Below, one piece after another: positions 1 to 9,100 of a stretch of 30,807 nt of DNA (its first letter is position 1; each line of letters starts with the position of its first letter). This DNA is from M55B154 sp964345775 (GTDB lineage Bacteria > Spirochaetota > UBA4802 > UB4802): contig CAYFSO010000022.1 in NCBI GenBank assembly GCA_964345775.1, positions 1 through 30,807 of the forward strand. The letters are read 5' to 3'. A model generated the notes under the pieces. It ran no database searches. It saw only the letters and a program-made list of their open reading frames with translations, and was not told where the DNA came from. The position numbers and the translations under genes were made by a program.

Positions 1-2
1 AG

Positions 3-212
3 GATGTAGACAGGAATATTTCCAATGGGAACCTGGTCCAGGTTGCCATCCTTACCGCACTGAATATAGCAGATGAATATTTTCAGCTGAAGGACATGGA
101 AACAGGGATTACCGGTGAACTGGAACAGAAGACCAGGGCGCTGATCTCCATGCTGGACGAAGGACTCATTGGGGACATCTTCTCAAATATTCATTCGATA
201 TCCGAACGGTGA
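3..212 (+). CDS. zapA: ZapA-like cell division protein, C-terminal part (5' truncated by window edge)
   Basis: The reading frame open from base 3 encodes 69 residues and stops with TGA at 210-212. The residues QVAILTALNIADEYFQLKD, then ELEQKTRALISMLDEG, match the helical C-terminal half of ZapA, the small FtsZ-ring associated protein that bundles FtsZ protofilaments at the division site. In ZapA this part forms the long coiled coil for tetramerisation. The start lies outside the window. Family assignment rests on the 'VAxLxALNIADE' pattern followed by an amphipathic helix; a search with the whole gene would settle it. Confidence 0.7.
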   Translation, partial: DVDRNISNGNLVQVAILTALNIADEYFQLKDMETGITGELEQKTRALISMLDEGLIGDIFSNIHSISER

Positions 213-233
213 ATGAGTATTCCAGTCCCTTTT

Positions 234-260
234 TTTACACTTTTCTCCAAAAACTATAGT
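234..260 (+). promoter_or_regulatory. possible sigma-70-like promoter for the ECF sigma gene
   Basis: TTTACA at 234-239 and TATAGT at 255-260 lie in an AT-rich stretch just before the sigma-factor start. The 15-bp spacer is short, so this is a weak call. No clear ECF-type GGAAC element was seen in the gap between zapA and the sigma gene. Confidence 0.25.
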
Positions 261-276
261 AATAGATCAAAAGAGC

Positions 277-846
277 ATGTGTGCTGAATACAATACCCTT
301 ACGGATGAACAGCTTGTCATCGAGTTCAGATCCGGCGATGAGAGGGCGTTTGATACTCTGTATACAAGGTACGCGGACAGGCTCTGGAAGATGATCTACG
401 GGTATACCCGTGACCATGATGACGCCATTGATGTGTTGCACGACGTGTTTATACGGGTGTACGTCCATATCGGTTCATTTAAAACCGACAAGACATTTTC
501 ATCGTGGATCTACCGTATTGCCATAAATTGCGCGAAGAATCACCTGAAGACCCGTCAAAAGAGGATGGCGCTCACGGAAAAGGAAAAGCAGCGGGTGGCC
601 CTGTCAGATGATGAAAGGTCACCGGAGGAGCGGATACTGAGAAATGAGGATCTGCAGTATTTCTCGGAGGCTGTTGATTCATTAAAAAAGAAGTTCAAAA
701 CTGTTTTCCTGATGCGCTTTAGCGGCAGAAAGCAGTACGCTGAAATAGCGAAAACACTTCACATCTCTGAAAGAACTGCCAAGTGGAGAATGCAGAAGTC
801 AATAGAGTTGATCATTGATTACCTTAAAGACAGTGACGTGATATGA
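277..846 (+). CDS. ECF-family (group 4) RNA polymerase sigma factor
   Basis: A 189-residue protein with the two-domain ECF sigma layout. Region 2 covers about residues 10-90 (FRSGDERAFDTLYTRYADRLW, then the DAIDVLHDVFIRVY helix and FSSWIYRIAINCAKNHLK, the -10 recognition part). A charged linker follows, and region 4 at about 125-185 ends in a helix-turn-helix (YAEIAKTLHISERTAKWRMQKSIELI) that would read the -35 element. Region 1.1 and region 3 are absent, as usual for the group. The gene lies 37 bases before a membrane-bound FecR-domain protein, the classic arrangement of a sigma factor with its anti-sigma/sensor partner. The regulon is unknown; the neighbouring FecR lipoprotein gene is a natural candidate. 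Confidence 0.9.
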   Translation: MCAEYNTLTDEQLVIEFRSGDERAFDTLYTRYADRLWKMIYGYTRDHDDAIDVLHDVFIRVYVHIGSFKTDKTFSSWIYRIAINCAKNHLKTRQKRMALTEKEKQRVALSDDERSPEERILRNEDLQYFSEAVDSLKKKFKTVFLMRFSGRKQYAEIAKTLHISERTAKWRMQKSIELIIDYLKDSDVI

Positions 847-883
847 TACCGAATGGGACATATTATTACGAACATATAATGAA

Positions 884-2941
884 ATGAAGGTAAACGACGA
901 AATAAGAGAAATACTTGCCAGGGTCACCGGGAAAGATGAGTACCGGGATGTTGACCGTGACAGGTTCGTCCAGCTTCTGGCCCAATGGGAAGAAGGCGTA
1001 CCCCCAATTGACACCGATGCCATGCGTGAACAGGTCAAGAGGAAGGCTCGTGAAAAATACGAAGCTGAAAACGCTAAACCCGGTATTCCTGCCAGAATGA
1101 TGGTTGCGGCGGCAGTGCTGCTGTGCGCGGGGGTTGTCTATCTCTTAACAGGCCCGGTGAAAAAGGTGCCTGTTGAACAGGCGTCCCCCGCAATATGTAC
1201 GTTCGTGACGGGTAACGCAACGTTCACCAGGGGCGATCAGAAAAAAGAACTTTCCCCCGGGATGGTTGCCCGGGCCGGTGATATTGTAACAACCGGTTCA
1301 GGGTCTGTGGCAGATCTTGAAATAGATGAACGTGTAAGAATGAGAATACGGGAGGATTCCCGGGTGCTCATTGATTCAATGTATGTAAACACTGAAGGGA
1401 ACCTTGACGTGAATGGTGACCTGGACCGGGGCCGGGTGATGCTCTCCCTGAAAAAACTTTCAAAGAATGACAGCGCGTATATACAGACACCCACCTCGGT
1501 GGCGGGTGTGCGGGGAACCACCTTCTCGGTTGACGTGGATCCCGGTAAAAACGTGACAGTAAAGGTCTTTGAAGGGAAAGTTCGTCTTTCTCCAAGACTT
1601 GAAGATAAAAAAAAGGTGAACGATTCAGCATCCGTTGATGTAACCGATGGCCAGGTGTGCAGGGTTGATCCTGAAAGTAAGATCTCCGTTATTCCGTTGA
1701 ATAATACTTCCGCTGAGATCTTCGATGACCTTTCCGCTTTCAGGGATGAGAAAATAAGGGGCACGAAAGTTGCCCGAATCCGTGAATTGACCATTACCAC
1801 CCGCCCGGCTAACGGGAGGATCCATGTAGATGGAAATTACAGGGGGGACGGGAATGTCTCAATGTACATTTCCCGTGAGTCTCATGTTGTAGATGTGAAA
1901 GCCCCGGGGTATAAGCCATTTACATTCAGGGTACCCGAAGGAAAGAACAGCATTACAAGGGAGCTGACCCTTGAAAAACAGGCGGCCGCTTCTCTTTCAC
2001 TCGGCAGCTGGCGGTCAGCTACAACGGCAAGCTATTTCAAGGCTATTCCCGGCAGCAGTGAAACCCTGGCAATTGGCGAAGATGGTTCGGTGAGCAGGAT
2101 ATCGGTAAAAGGTGTACGGTGGCAGAGAAAACTCGGAACAAGTGTGACCACCATACCGGTTATATCGGGCAATACGCTGGTGATCGGTACGGCGGATGAG
2201 TATATTCATGGTATATCCCTTTCCAATGGGGCAATACTGTGGACGGTAAAGATCGATGGTGTGCTGTATCCCGGTTCAAGCCCCGTGGTAAACGATGATA
2301 CCCTGTTTGCTGCCACCACCCGGGGGCATGTGTACTGTTTTTCCATGACAGGGGTGAAAAAATGGCAACTCTCGATTGGGGAAGGTATTTATTCAACACC
2401 GGTCAAAAACGACAATATGCTTTTCGTGGTGTCCCAGGAGGGAATACTCTATGGTATTGATGTGCAACTGGAGTTGCTGGTACTGAAAAAAGAGGTTGGA
2501 AGGGTATTTGGAGGGGCAATAGCAACGGATAAGCCGGATATCATTATCGCGGGCTTTGACGGGAAGGTTATAAAGTATAACTACAGGGAAGACGAGATCA
2601 AATGGACCTTCAATACTGGCGGGCACATACTTCTTGGTATAGTTTCCGACGGGGACAGCTATTATGTATGTGATACAGGGGGGGTCGTATACAGGATCTC
2701 TCATTCCGGTAACTTGATCTGGAAAAGTGAACTGGGAAACACGGTGGAGCATCATCCCGTGCTTGAGGGTGATGACGTGATGGTTATTACCGATACGGTT
2801 CTTTACAGGCTTTCCGCGGAAAACGGTACCATACAGTGGTCGTATGTACTTCCTTCACCCGCAAATTCAAACCTTGCCATTGGCCATACCTATATGTATA
2901 TTAGTACAGCAGCAAAAGGTATTATCAGGGTAAGAAAATAA
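884..2941 (+). CDS. membrane-anchored FecR-PEGA-PQQ beta-propeller protein, probable anti-sigma factor/sensor
   Basis: The 685-residue protein has a charged cytoplasmic N-terminus (1-70), one membrane helix (about 72-90), a FecR domain (about 105-232, with the hallmark TPTSVAGVRGTTF near 203-215), a PEGA domain (about 302-367, ending VKAPGYKPF) and a repetitive beta-propeller of PQQ/WD-like blades (about 373-685, with repeated 'GxVYxxS..G..xWxxxxG' units). FecR proteins usually pass envelope signals to a partner ECF sigma factor through the N-terminus. Direct proximity to the sigma gene suggests that here. The 70-residue cytoplasmic part lacks an obvious ZAS zinc motif. A propeller on a FecR protein suggests that the periplasmic part binds a ligand or protein. 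No strong Shine-Dalgarno precedes the ATG. It is a paralogue of the next gene. Confidence 0.8.
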   Translation: MKVNDEIREILARVTGKDEYRDVDRDRFVQLLAQWEEGVPPIDTDAMREQVKRKAREKYEAENAKPGIPARMMVAAAVLLCAGVVYLLTGPVKKVPVEQASPAICTFVTGNATFTRGDQKKELSPGMVARAGDIVTTGSGSVADLEIDERVRMRIREDSRVLIDSMYVNTEGNLDVNGDLDRGRVMLSLKKLSKNDSAYIQTPTSVAGVRGTTFSVDVDPGKNVTVKVFEGKVRLSPRLEDKKKVNDSASVDVTDGQVCRVDPESKISVIPLNNTSAEIFDDLSAFRDEKIRGTKVARIRELTITTRPANGRIHVDGNYRGDGNVSMYISRESHVVDVKAPGYKPFTFRVPEGKNSITRELTLEKQAAASLSLGSWRSATTASYFKAIPGSSETLAIGEDGSVSRISVKGVRWQRKLGTSVTTIPVISGNTLVIGTADEYIHGISLSNGAILWTVKIDGVLYPGSSPVVNDDTLFAATTRGHVYCFSMTGVKKWQLSIGEGIYSTPVKNDNMLFVVSQEGILYGIDVQLELLVLKKEVGRVFGGAIATDKPDIIIAGFDGKVIKYNYREDEIKWTFNTGGHILLGIVSDGDSYYVCDTGGVVYRISHSGNLIWKSELGNTVEHHPVLEGDDVMVITDTVLYRLSAENGTIQWSYVLPSPANSNLAIGHTYMYISTAAKGIIRVRK

Positions 2942-3025
2942 CACCTGTTTGTAATTACTCAGCTGTCATGATTAAAAGATCCAGTCATCATAAAATGAAT
3001 AATAGTTGAGTAGTAATATTTGTTT

Positions 3026-3058
3026 TTGCATTTTTCCGGTTTATCCTGGTACTATAAT
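3026..3058 (+). promoter_or_regulatory. possible promoter of the FecR lipoprotein gene
   Basis: A perfect TATAAT lies at 3053-3058, 34 bases before the preferred ATG. The best -35 candidate, TTGCAT at 3026-3031, is 21 bp away, too far for a normal sigma-70 promoter. An activator or an alternative sigma factor (possibly the adjacent ECF sigma) could explain this; otherwise it is chance AT-rich sequence. Confidence 0.3.
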
Positions 3059-3092
3059 TAAGACTCTCTATCTTAAACAGGGGATACGTGTG

Positions 3093-5378
3093 ATGAATAT
3101 TAAACGAAAGATATTAAGTATATTGCTGATCGCAGGTATGACAATGGTCTTATCCTGTTCAAAGGACAAGACACAGAACATGAATACCGCGCTGGTTACC
3201 TTCCTGCTGGGTGACGTGACCTTCATGGATGGTGGCAAATGGAAGCCGGCTGAGCCGGGAATTACATTGCTTGAGCAGCATCGTCTCAAAACCGGTGATG
3301 CTTCGGCGGCAGACGTGCAGATCGGCGACAGCGTGGTGAGGGTGAAGGAGAACAGTGAACTAATCCTCGCGGCCCTGTACAAGAGTGAACTTACGGGCCT
3401 TGAAAAGAATACGCTTGAGCTCACCGTGGGAAAAGTGCTGGTAAAGCCGAAAAAGCTGATGAAAGGGGAGAACTTCCAGGTGAAAACACCTACGGCTGTA
3501 GCCGGTGTGCGGGGAACACAGTTCGTTGTTGAGGCATCAGAGGCGAGGAACACCAGGGTATCCGTCCTTGAGGGAAAGGTGAAAGTTTCAAAGCGCATAA
3601 AGGCACTTGAAGAAATTGAATCTTCTTCCGTAAAGGACGACGCGGTAATACGACAGATCGAACAGAAAGTGGAAGAAAACTCGGTAACAGTGGGCGAGAA
3701 CACCTCTGCCGAGGTCGATGCCGGGACCGTAGATGAAGCAAATGGAAAAGTTGAAAAGATCGTTAAAGAAGTAGAGAAAAGGGCAGCACTGAAAGAAGAG
3801 AGTGCACGGGAAAAGGCTGAAAAGACCGAAACCGGAACAACAGTAAAAGACCAGAAGAAGACCCCGGAAGGAACAGTGGAAAATGAACTTGCCGAGGTGG
3901 ATGTGCTTGCTCAAAAGGCCATAACTACTGGCAGGGCTGACAGGGCAGATATGGCGTTAAAAAAGGAATTCGACGAGATCAAAAAGGTTGAGCTTCCAAA
4001 AGAAGAGAAACCCGTTAAAAAAACACCGGTAACCATAAATCCTGAACCTTCTGATGCAGTGGTTAGGGTGAACGAAGAAACTATTGGTGCGGGCAGTACA
4101 ACCATGAACCTGTTGCCGGGTAAGTACACCATTACAGTATCACTGAATGGGTACAAAACGGTTACCCGCCAGGTAAAAGTTGGCGAAGATCCTGTTGAAG
4201 AAACCGTTTCCCTGGATGTGGCAAAATCAGATGTGCGTTTCAACGTGAACCCGGCGAACGCGAAAGTGTATATCGATGGGGAGTTAACGGGCAGTGGTTC
4301 TGTCACCACCTCGCTTGTACCCGGGGAACACACGCTTAACGTGAAAGCGCCGGGATACGAGGATCTGAATACAAGGATAACCGTGAAGAAGGGTGAAAGC
4401 CTTGAAAAAGCTGTTCGCCTGCAAATGATGCGGGTGGGGTGGTCTCTACGCCTGGATTCCCCCGCGGAAAATATGACCTACGATGATACCACCATGTATA
4501 TTTCCTCCCGTGATCGCACGGTACGGGCCGTATCCAGGTCCAGCGCGAAAACCACCTGGAAAAGAACCATACCAACGGTGGTCTCATCCGGCTTCGTTAC
4601 CGATGGGAAAAACCTCTATTTTGGCACTGCCGATCAGTATTTCTACATGCTGAATGCCGGAAATGGTAAAACCGCATGGAAAAAAGAACTGAATGGAGCC
4701 GTTATTAACGATGCGTCACCGGTCATTACCCCGAATACGGTATATGTGGCAAGCAGCAGGGGAACGGTATACGCGTTCGGTAAGAGGGGTAACCTGAAAT
4801 GGAAGAAGGAGTTGTCAGCCGGCGTTATGGAGTCACCTGTGCTTGCCGGCGGGACCCTGTATTGTGCTGCACAGGACGGTGTGCTTTACGCCATGGATGC
4901 AGATGGCGGCAGTATACAGTGGAAAAGTGATATTGGACAGCGCTTCAAGATGGCATATGGAGACGATACCATAGCTGCAGTCAGTTACTACGGAAAAGTA
5001 AAGTCCATATCCGCCGATACGGGTAAAGTGCAATGGGAAAAGAAACTGGATGGAACCTATATCGTTAATCCTTTCATCTCGGGAAATACACTTTTCATGG
5101 CAAGTCTTGACGGTACCATTATGGCCATGGAGAGTACAAACGGGGACAGGGTTTTCAGGACAGATATAAACCAGCCTGTCCGTCATGACATTACCCTCGC
5201 GGGTGGATCATTGTATGTTTCGGCCGGGAATACCCTGTACACGTTGAATAAAAACGGTAAAGTGACCTGGAAATACAATACGGGTGCCGGCATAGGGACA
5301 TCGGCACTGGTTTCCGGTAACCGGGTATACGTGGGTCTTGACAACGGCAGGGTGATGTCAATAAACAGGAAGCTGTAG
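3093..5378 (+). CDS. FecR-PEGA-PEGA-PQQ beta-propeller lipoprotein
   Basis: The ATG at 3093 is preferred over an in-frame TTG at 3006 because it follows an AGGGGAT Shine-Dalgarno and opens a proper lipoprotein signal peptide with lipobox VLSC (Cys22). The 761-residue product then has a FecR domain (about 35-165, TPTAVAGVRGTQF near 133), a Lys/Glu-rich, probably helical stretch (about 170-300), two tandem PEGA domains (about 312-378 and 380-445, each with GYK/GYE turns) and a PQQ-like beta-propeller (about 448-761) with repeated W-K-x blade ends. It should be lipid-anchored in the periplasm or outer membrane. Same domain order as the upstream membrane protein but with an extra PEGA and a charged spacer, so the pair probably arose by duplication. 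Ligand unknown; the PQQ-type label refers to fold, and no dehydrogenase active site was seen. Confidence 0.8.
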   Translation: MNIKRKILSILLIAGMTMVLSCSKDKTQNMNTALVTFLLGDVTFMDGGKWKPAEPGITLLEQHRLKTGDASAADVQIGDSVVRVKENSELILAALYKSELTGLEKNTLELTVGKVLVKPKKLMKGENFQVKTPTAVAGVRGTQFVVEASEARNTRVSVLEGKVKVSKRIKALEEIESSSVKDDAVIRQIEQKVEENSVTVGENTSAEVDAGTVDEANGKVEKIVKEVEKRAALKEESAREKAEKTETGTTVKDQKKTPEGTVENELAEVDVLAQKAITTGRADRADMALKKEFDEIKKVELPKEEKPVKKTPVTINPEPSDAVVRVNEETIGAGSTTMNLLPGKYTITVSLNGYKTVTRQVKVGEDPVEETVSLDVAKSDVRFNVNPANAKVYIDGELTGSGSVTTSLVPGEHTLNVKAPGYEDLNTRITVKKGESLEKAVRLQMMRVGWSLRLDSPAENMTYDDTTMYISSRDRTVRAVSRSSAKTTWKRTIPTVVSSGFVTDGKNLYFGTADQYFYMLNAGNGKTAWKKELNGAVINDASPVITPNTVYVASSRGTVYAFGKRGNLKWKKELSAGVMESPVLAGGTLYCAAQDGVLYAMDADGGSIQWKSDIGQRFKMAYGDDTIAAVSYYGKVKSISADTGKVQWEKKLDGTYIVNPFISGNTLFMASLDGTIMAMESTNGDRVFRTDINQPVRHDITLAGGSLYVSAGNTLYTLNKNGKVTWKYNTGAGIGTSALVSGNRVYVGLDNGRVMSINRKL

Positions 5379-5403
5379 TATTAGAAGAATACAATACATC
5401 AAT

Positions 5404-5441
5404 AACACAAAAGGCGGCAGCTACCTGCCGCCTTTTGTGTT
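5404..5441. terminator. perfect 17-bp hairpin terminator, possibly bidirectional
   Basis: Arms 5404-5420 and 5425-5441 are perfectly complementary around the 4-base loop CTAC. The GC-rich core (GGCGGCAG/CTGCCGCC) is flanked by A and T runs on both sides, as in a rho-independent terminator. It closes the sigma/FecR unit 26 bases after the stop codon and separates it from the chemotaxis genes. Confidence 0.85.
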
Positions 5442-5498
5442 GATAATAAAAAGTGCTTGAAAAGATGACATTAAACTCATAAGGTTATTACAATTTGA

Positions 5499-5526
5499 TT
5501 GTAAATTAGTATTTTTCTTTTATAAT
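5499..5526 (+). promoter_or_regulatory. sigma-70-type promoter of the cheW-cheA-cheB operon
   Basis: TTGTAA at 5499-5504, a 16-bp spacer and a perfect TATAAT at 5521-5526 lie in AT-rich DNA after the terminator and about 90 bases before cheW. No flagellar sigma-28 consensus (TAAA...GCCGATAA) was seen, so house-keeping control is more likely. Confidence 0.45.
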
Positions 5527-5613
5527 GTCCAGTGCGTTGTAGTATACTGGTAGTAGAATTATGAACATGTTAACTACTCATTATACAAAACATCCGGCAG
5601 CAGGTGGCTGAAT

Positions 5614-6150
5614 ATGAATTTGAACGAGCTAATAAGAAACCAGGAAGGTGTTCAGGAGAATACCGAGATTGTTGATGAATCTGAAGAAAATATTATAGAA
5701 GGGAACGTCATACAGCTTGTAAGCTTTATGCTTGAGGAGATCGAGTATGGCGTTGACATCCTGTCAGTACATGAGATACTGCGCATACCGGAGATAACGA
5801 GGCTGCCGAATACACCGGATTACATAATTGGTGTTATCAACCTGCGTGGTAATGTAATACCCGTGATAAACATGCGCACCAGGTTCGGCTTTGAGAATGC
5901 TGATTTTACTGAACTGAGCAGGATCATCGTTATAGAAACAGGCGGCAAGCAGGTTGGGTTGCTGGTTGATAACGTATACCAGGTGGTAAGGATCCCGGAA
6001 GTGAATATTGATCCTCCATCTGATCTCATCGAAGGTGTTTCAGAAGACTATCTTCTCGGTATTGGCCGATTGAGCGACAGGCTGATCATTATTCTCAATC
6101 TTGAGAATATACTTTTCTCTGAAGAAGAGGAAACCGAAACAGTACAATAA
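5614..6150 (+). CDS. cheW: chemotaxis coupling protein CheW
   Basis: A 178-residue protein with an acidic 33-residue N-terminal extension followed by one CheW domain (about 34-170). QLVSFMLEEIEYGVDILSVHEI and LPNTPDYIIGVINLRGNVIPVI are typical, including the NLRG turn that contacts receptors and CheA. CheW links methyl-accepting receptors to CheA in the cytoplasmic array. The gene is first in a run with cheA 33 bases downstream and shares its promoter. The acidic extension is unusual, as most CheW proteins start close to the fold. No receptor gene is present in the window. Confidence 0.93.
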   Translation: MNLNELIRNQEGVQENTEIVDESEENIIEGNVIQLVSFMLEEIEYGVDILSVHEILRIPEITRLPNTPDYIIGVINLRGNVIPVINMRTRFGFENADFTELSRIIVIETGGKQVGLLVDNVYQVVRIPEVNIDPPSDLIEGVSEDYLLGIGRLSDRLIIILNLENILFSEEEETETVQ

Positions 6151-6183
6151 AGATATTATTTTAATTAATGCTGGAGAAAACGA

Positions 6184-9100
6184 ATGACCTTTTCACTTGG
6201 GGAATACCAGGACATTTTTCTTGAAGAAGCCGATGAACAGTTGCAGGAACTGAACCAGAACCTTCTTGCCCTCGAGAAAGATTCCAACGACCAGGAGATC
6301 ATCAATAATATTTTCCGGGCCGCGCATTCATTGAAAAGCTCGGCAGCCTTTGTGGGCCTTGCGGATTTGAGTGACCTTGCGCATAAGATGGAAAACCTGC
6401 TGCAGGGTATCCGGGATAAAACTATGAAGGTCACCCCCGATATCGTAGACCTCCTTTTCCAGTGTTTTGACGTGATCAGCGAGGTTATTGGAGAGGTGGC
6501 GGGAGGTAATCCTCCATCCAGGGACCTTACTGATATTATCGATAAAATTACGGCTGTATCTAATGGAGAAAGTCCCCGGGGATCGGCTCCCGCGTCTGCT
6601 CCACGGGAAGCGCAGGTGGAACCTGACAAGATCCCGCTTACTCCCGCTGACGGCAAGCAGATTAAGGATGGACTGCAGCAGGGACTTTCATGCTCCGAGG
6701 TAACAGTCTTTATCGACCCCGATGCACCAATGAAATCATTGAAGGCCCAGTTGATCCTGGCCAACCTGGAAAGGGTCGGCAATATTGTTAAAATGTATCC
6801 TGACGTGGATGCGGTAATACAACCGGATTTTAATAATATACTGCAGCTGGTTCTCCTTACGTCTGAACCCGTGGAAGAATTGCGAAAGGCGTGTGATGTT
6901 GACCAGATAACCAGGATAGACCTGCGAAGAATTGAGCTGGTGCAAAAAGATAACAAGGTTGCGCTGCGGTTCTCTCAGAACGAAACCATACTTGAAGATG
7001 AAGAAGAAGCCATGGACGATGAAGAAACCGCAAGCGCACCGGTTACTTCTGAAACAGAACCACATGAATTTGAACAGCTGCATGAAGAAGATGAAAAAGA
7101 CGAGAGTGAACAAAGGGCCGACAGGCGCACACCGGTGTTAAAGACGGTCAAGGTTTCGGTTGATAAACTTGACCAGCTTCTCAATAATGTTGGTGAACTG
7201 GTTATCGCCAATTCCGGTTTCTACAAGCTTTTCGAGGAAATGAAACGAATAGAAATGGACAAATCCATAACCGGTGAATTCAAGAACCGGATGGAACAGA
7301 TGTCCAGGATCGCCAAGGATCTTCAGAGTGGCATCATGAAAACCAGGATGGTGCCTATCGGACAGGTCTTCACCAGGTTCAACAGGCTTGTTCGAGACCT
7401 GGCAAAAGAATTTGACAAGAAGGTTAACCTTGAGATCAAGGGTGAAGAGACCGAGCTTGACAAGAAGGTAATAGATGTAATTGGCGAGCCGCTGATGCAT
7501 CTGATAAGGAATGCCATAGACCATGGCATAGAGACCGAGACGGAAAGAAGACAACTGAAAAAGAAAGAAATGGCCACCGTTACCCTTAACGCGTACCAGG
7601 GGGGTAACCAGATCTTCGTTGAAGTAAGTGATGACGGGTGCGGCCTGGATGTAAAGGAAATAAAGAAGAAAGCTATTGAACGGGGCCTTGCAACCCCCGA
7701 AATGGTTGCCAACATGGACAGGGAGGACGTGTATAATTTCATTTTTAATCCGGGGTTTTCCACATCCGCCGTTGTAACGGATATATCCGGCAGGGGCGTG
7801 GGCATGAACGTTGTCCGCGAGACAGTCAACGAATTGAACGGGAATGTCAGTATCGAATCTGAACCGGGAATGGGAACCCGATTCATCTTGTCATTCCCCC
7901 TTACCCTGGCCATTATACCGGCCATCATGGTACGCGTGCAGAAGGAGATGTACGCAATACCGCTTTCAGATGTCATTGAAACCATTAAGATCGTTCCAGA
8001 GGAAATAACCACCATCGAAGGACACGAGGTTATTAACCTGAGGGGTGAAATCCTGTCTCTGCTTCGACTGAACAGGTTTGTCAATATAAAGACCAGCATA
8101 AAGAAAGGCGAGAAGACACCTGTTGTGGTTGTTGGATACGGGAACAGGAAGATTGGCCTCATAGTTGATTATCTCGAAGGAAAACAGGAGATCGTTATCA
8201 AGTCTCTTGAGCAGAATTATAAAACTGTACCCGGTCTTGCCGGTGCGTCCATACTTGGTGACGGAAGCATATGCCTCATCCTGGATATTTCCTCGATGAT
8301 AAACAAGGTTATATCCTACCAGGAATCACTTTCCTGGGAAGAAAAACAACAGATCCTTGAAATGCAGGAAAATGAGTACGAAGAGCTTGCACCGGAAGTG
8401 GATACTGTTGAGCTCACTCCCGGGGAAGAGCCATCAACAGGAGGAGAAGAGGAAAAACCGGAAGCGGATAAGGAAATAATCCCTCCGCCACCGGGTGATG
8501 AGAAAAAGATATCTCCTTCTGATATCAGGGCAAGTGCCCCGGTAACAACCGGACCAGAACCTGTACGCGAGGATATCGTTTTCCAGAAAGAAGAACCGGA
8601 ACCTGAACCGGCTGAAGAACCCGAAACCGAAAAGAAGATAGAAGCCGGGAAGGCAGGGGAAGAACCTGGAAGGATGGAAAAAGCCGAAGTTCCTGAAGAA
8701 GAAACAACAGGGATGCCGGAAGAGGCCGGGGAAGCCGGTGACAGCGATATTGAACAGCGTGTGAAAGACGCGTTACAGAATTTCCGGCAGGAATTACAGG
8801 ATAATGTAAGAAGCACCCTGCAGGGCAGGGATACTGAAGATCATATACGCCAGCTGCTTGATATCGATGACAGCGACCTGAGCCGAATTCAGATACTTGC
8901 AAACGTGGGTATAACCGAAGCCGCCGAATCCCTTTCCCGCATCATTGGAAAAAGGGTAGACCTTTCTATTCCCGAGGTATCACTGCTGCCAATTGAGTCA
9001 ATACCCGAAGAAGTTGGCGACATAGATAATGTCTATATCGGCGTGTATATGCCAATGGTGGGGAATATCGAGGGTACCATCCTTTTCAGTTTCAGGGAAG

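Noticed and set aside
3006..3092. TTG start extending the FecR lipoprotein by 29 residues
   Set aside because: The extension would precede a good signal peptide and lipobox, and the ATG at 3093 has its own Shine-Dalgarno.
5404..5441. Perfect 17-bp inverted repeat as an insertion-sequence end or attachment site
   Set aside because: Loop length, GC core and flanking A/T runs fit a terminator, and no transposase or integrase is nearby.
6165..6956. 263-codon minus-strand open frame across the start of cheA
   Set aside because: It mirrors the real cheA frame, is Ser/Arg-rich without any family motif, and has no Shine-Dalgarno; the plus strand has clear HPt motifs here.
7323..8162. 279-codon minus-strand open frame opposite the CheA kinase core
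   Set aside because: Shadow of a strongly conserved kinase region; composition is Ser/Ile/Pro-rich and matches no protein family I know.
8316..8816. 166-codon Ser/Gly-rich minus-strand frame opposite the CheA linker
   Set aside because: The low-complexity Ser/Gly/Pro composition is the antisense image of Glu/Pro-rich linker codons.
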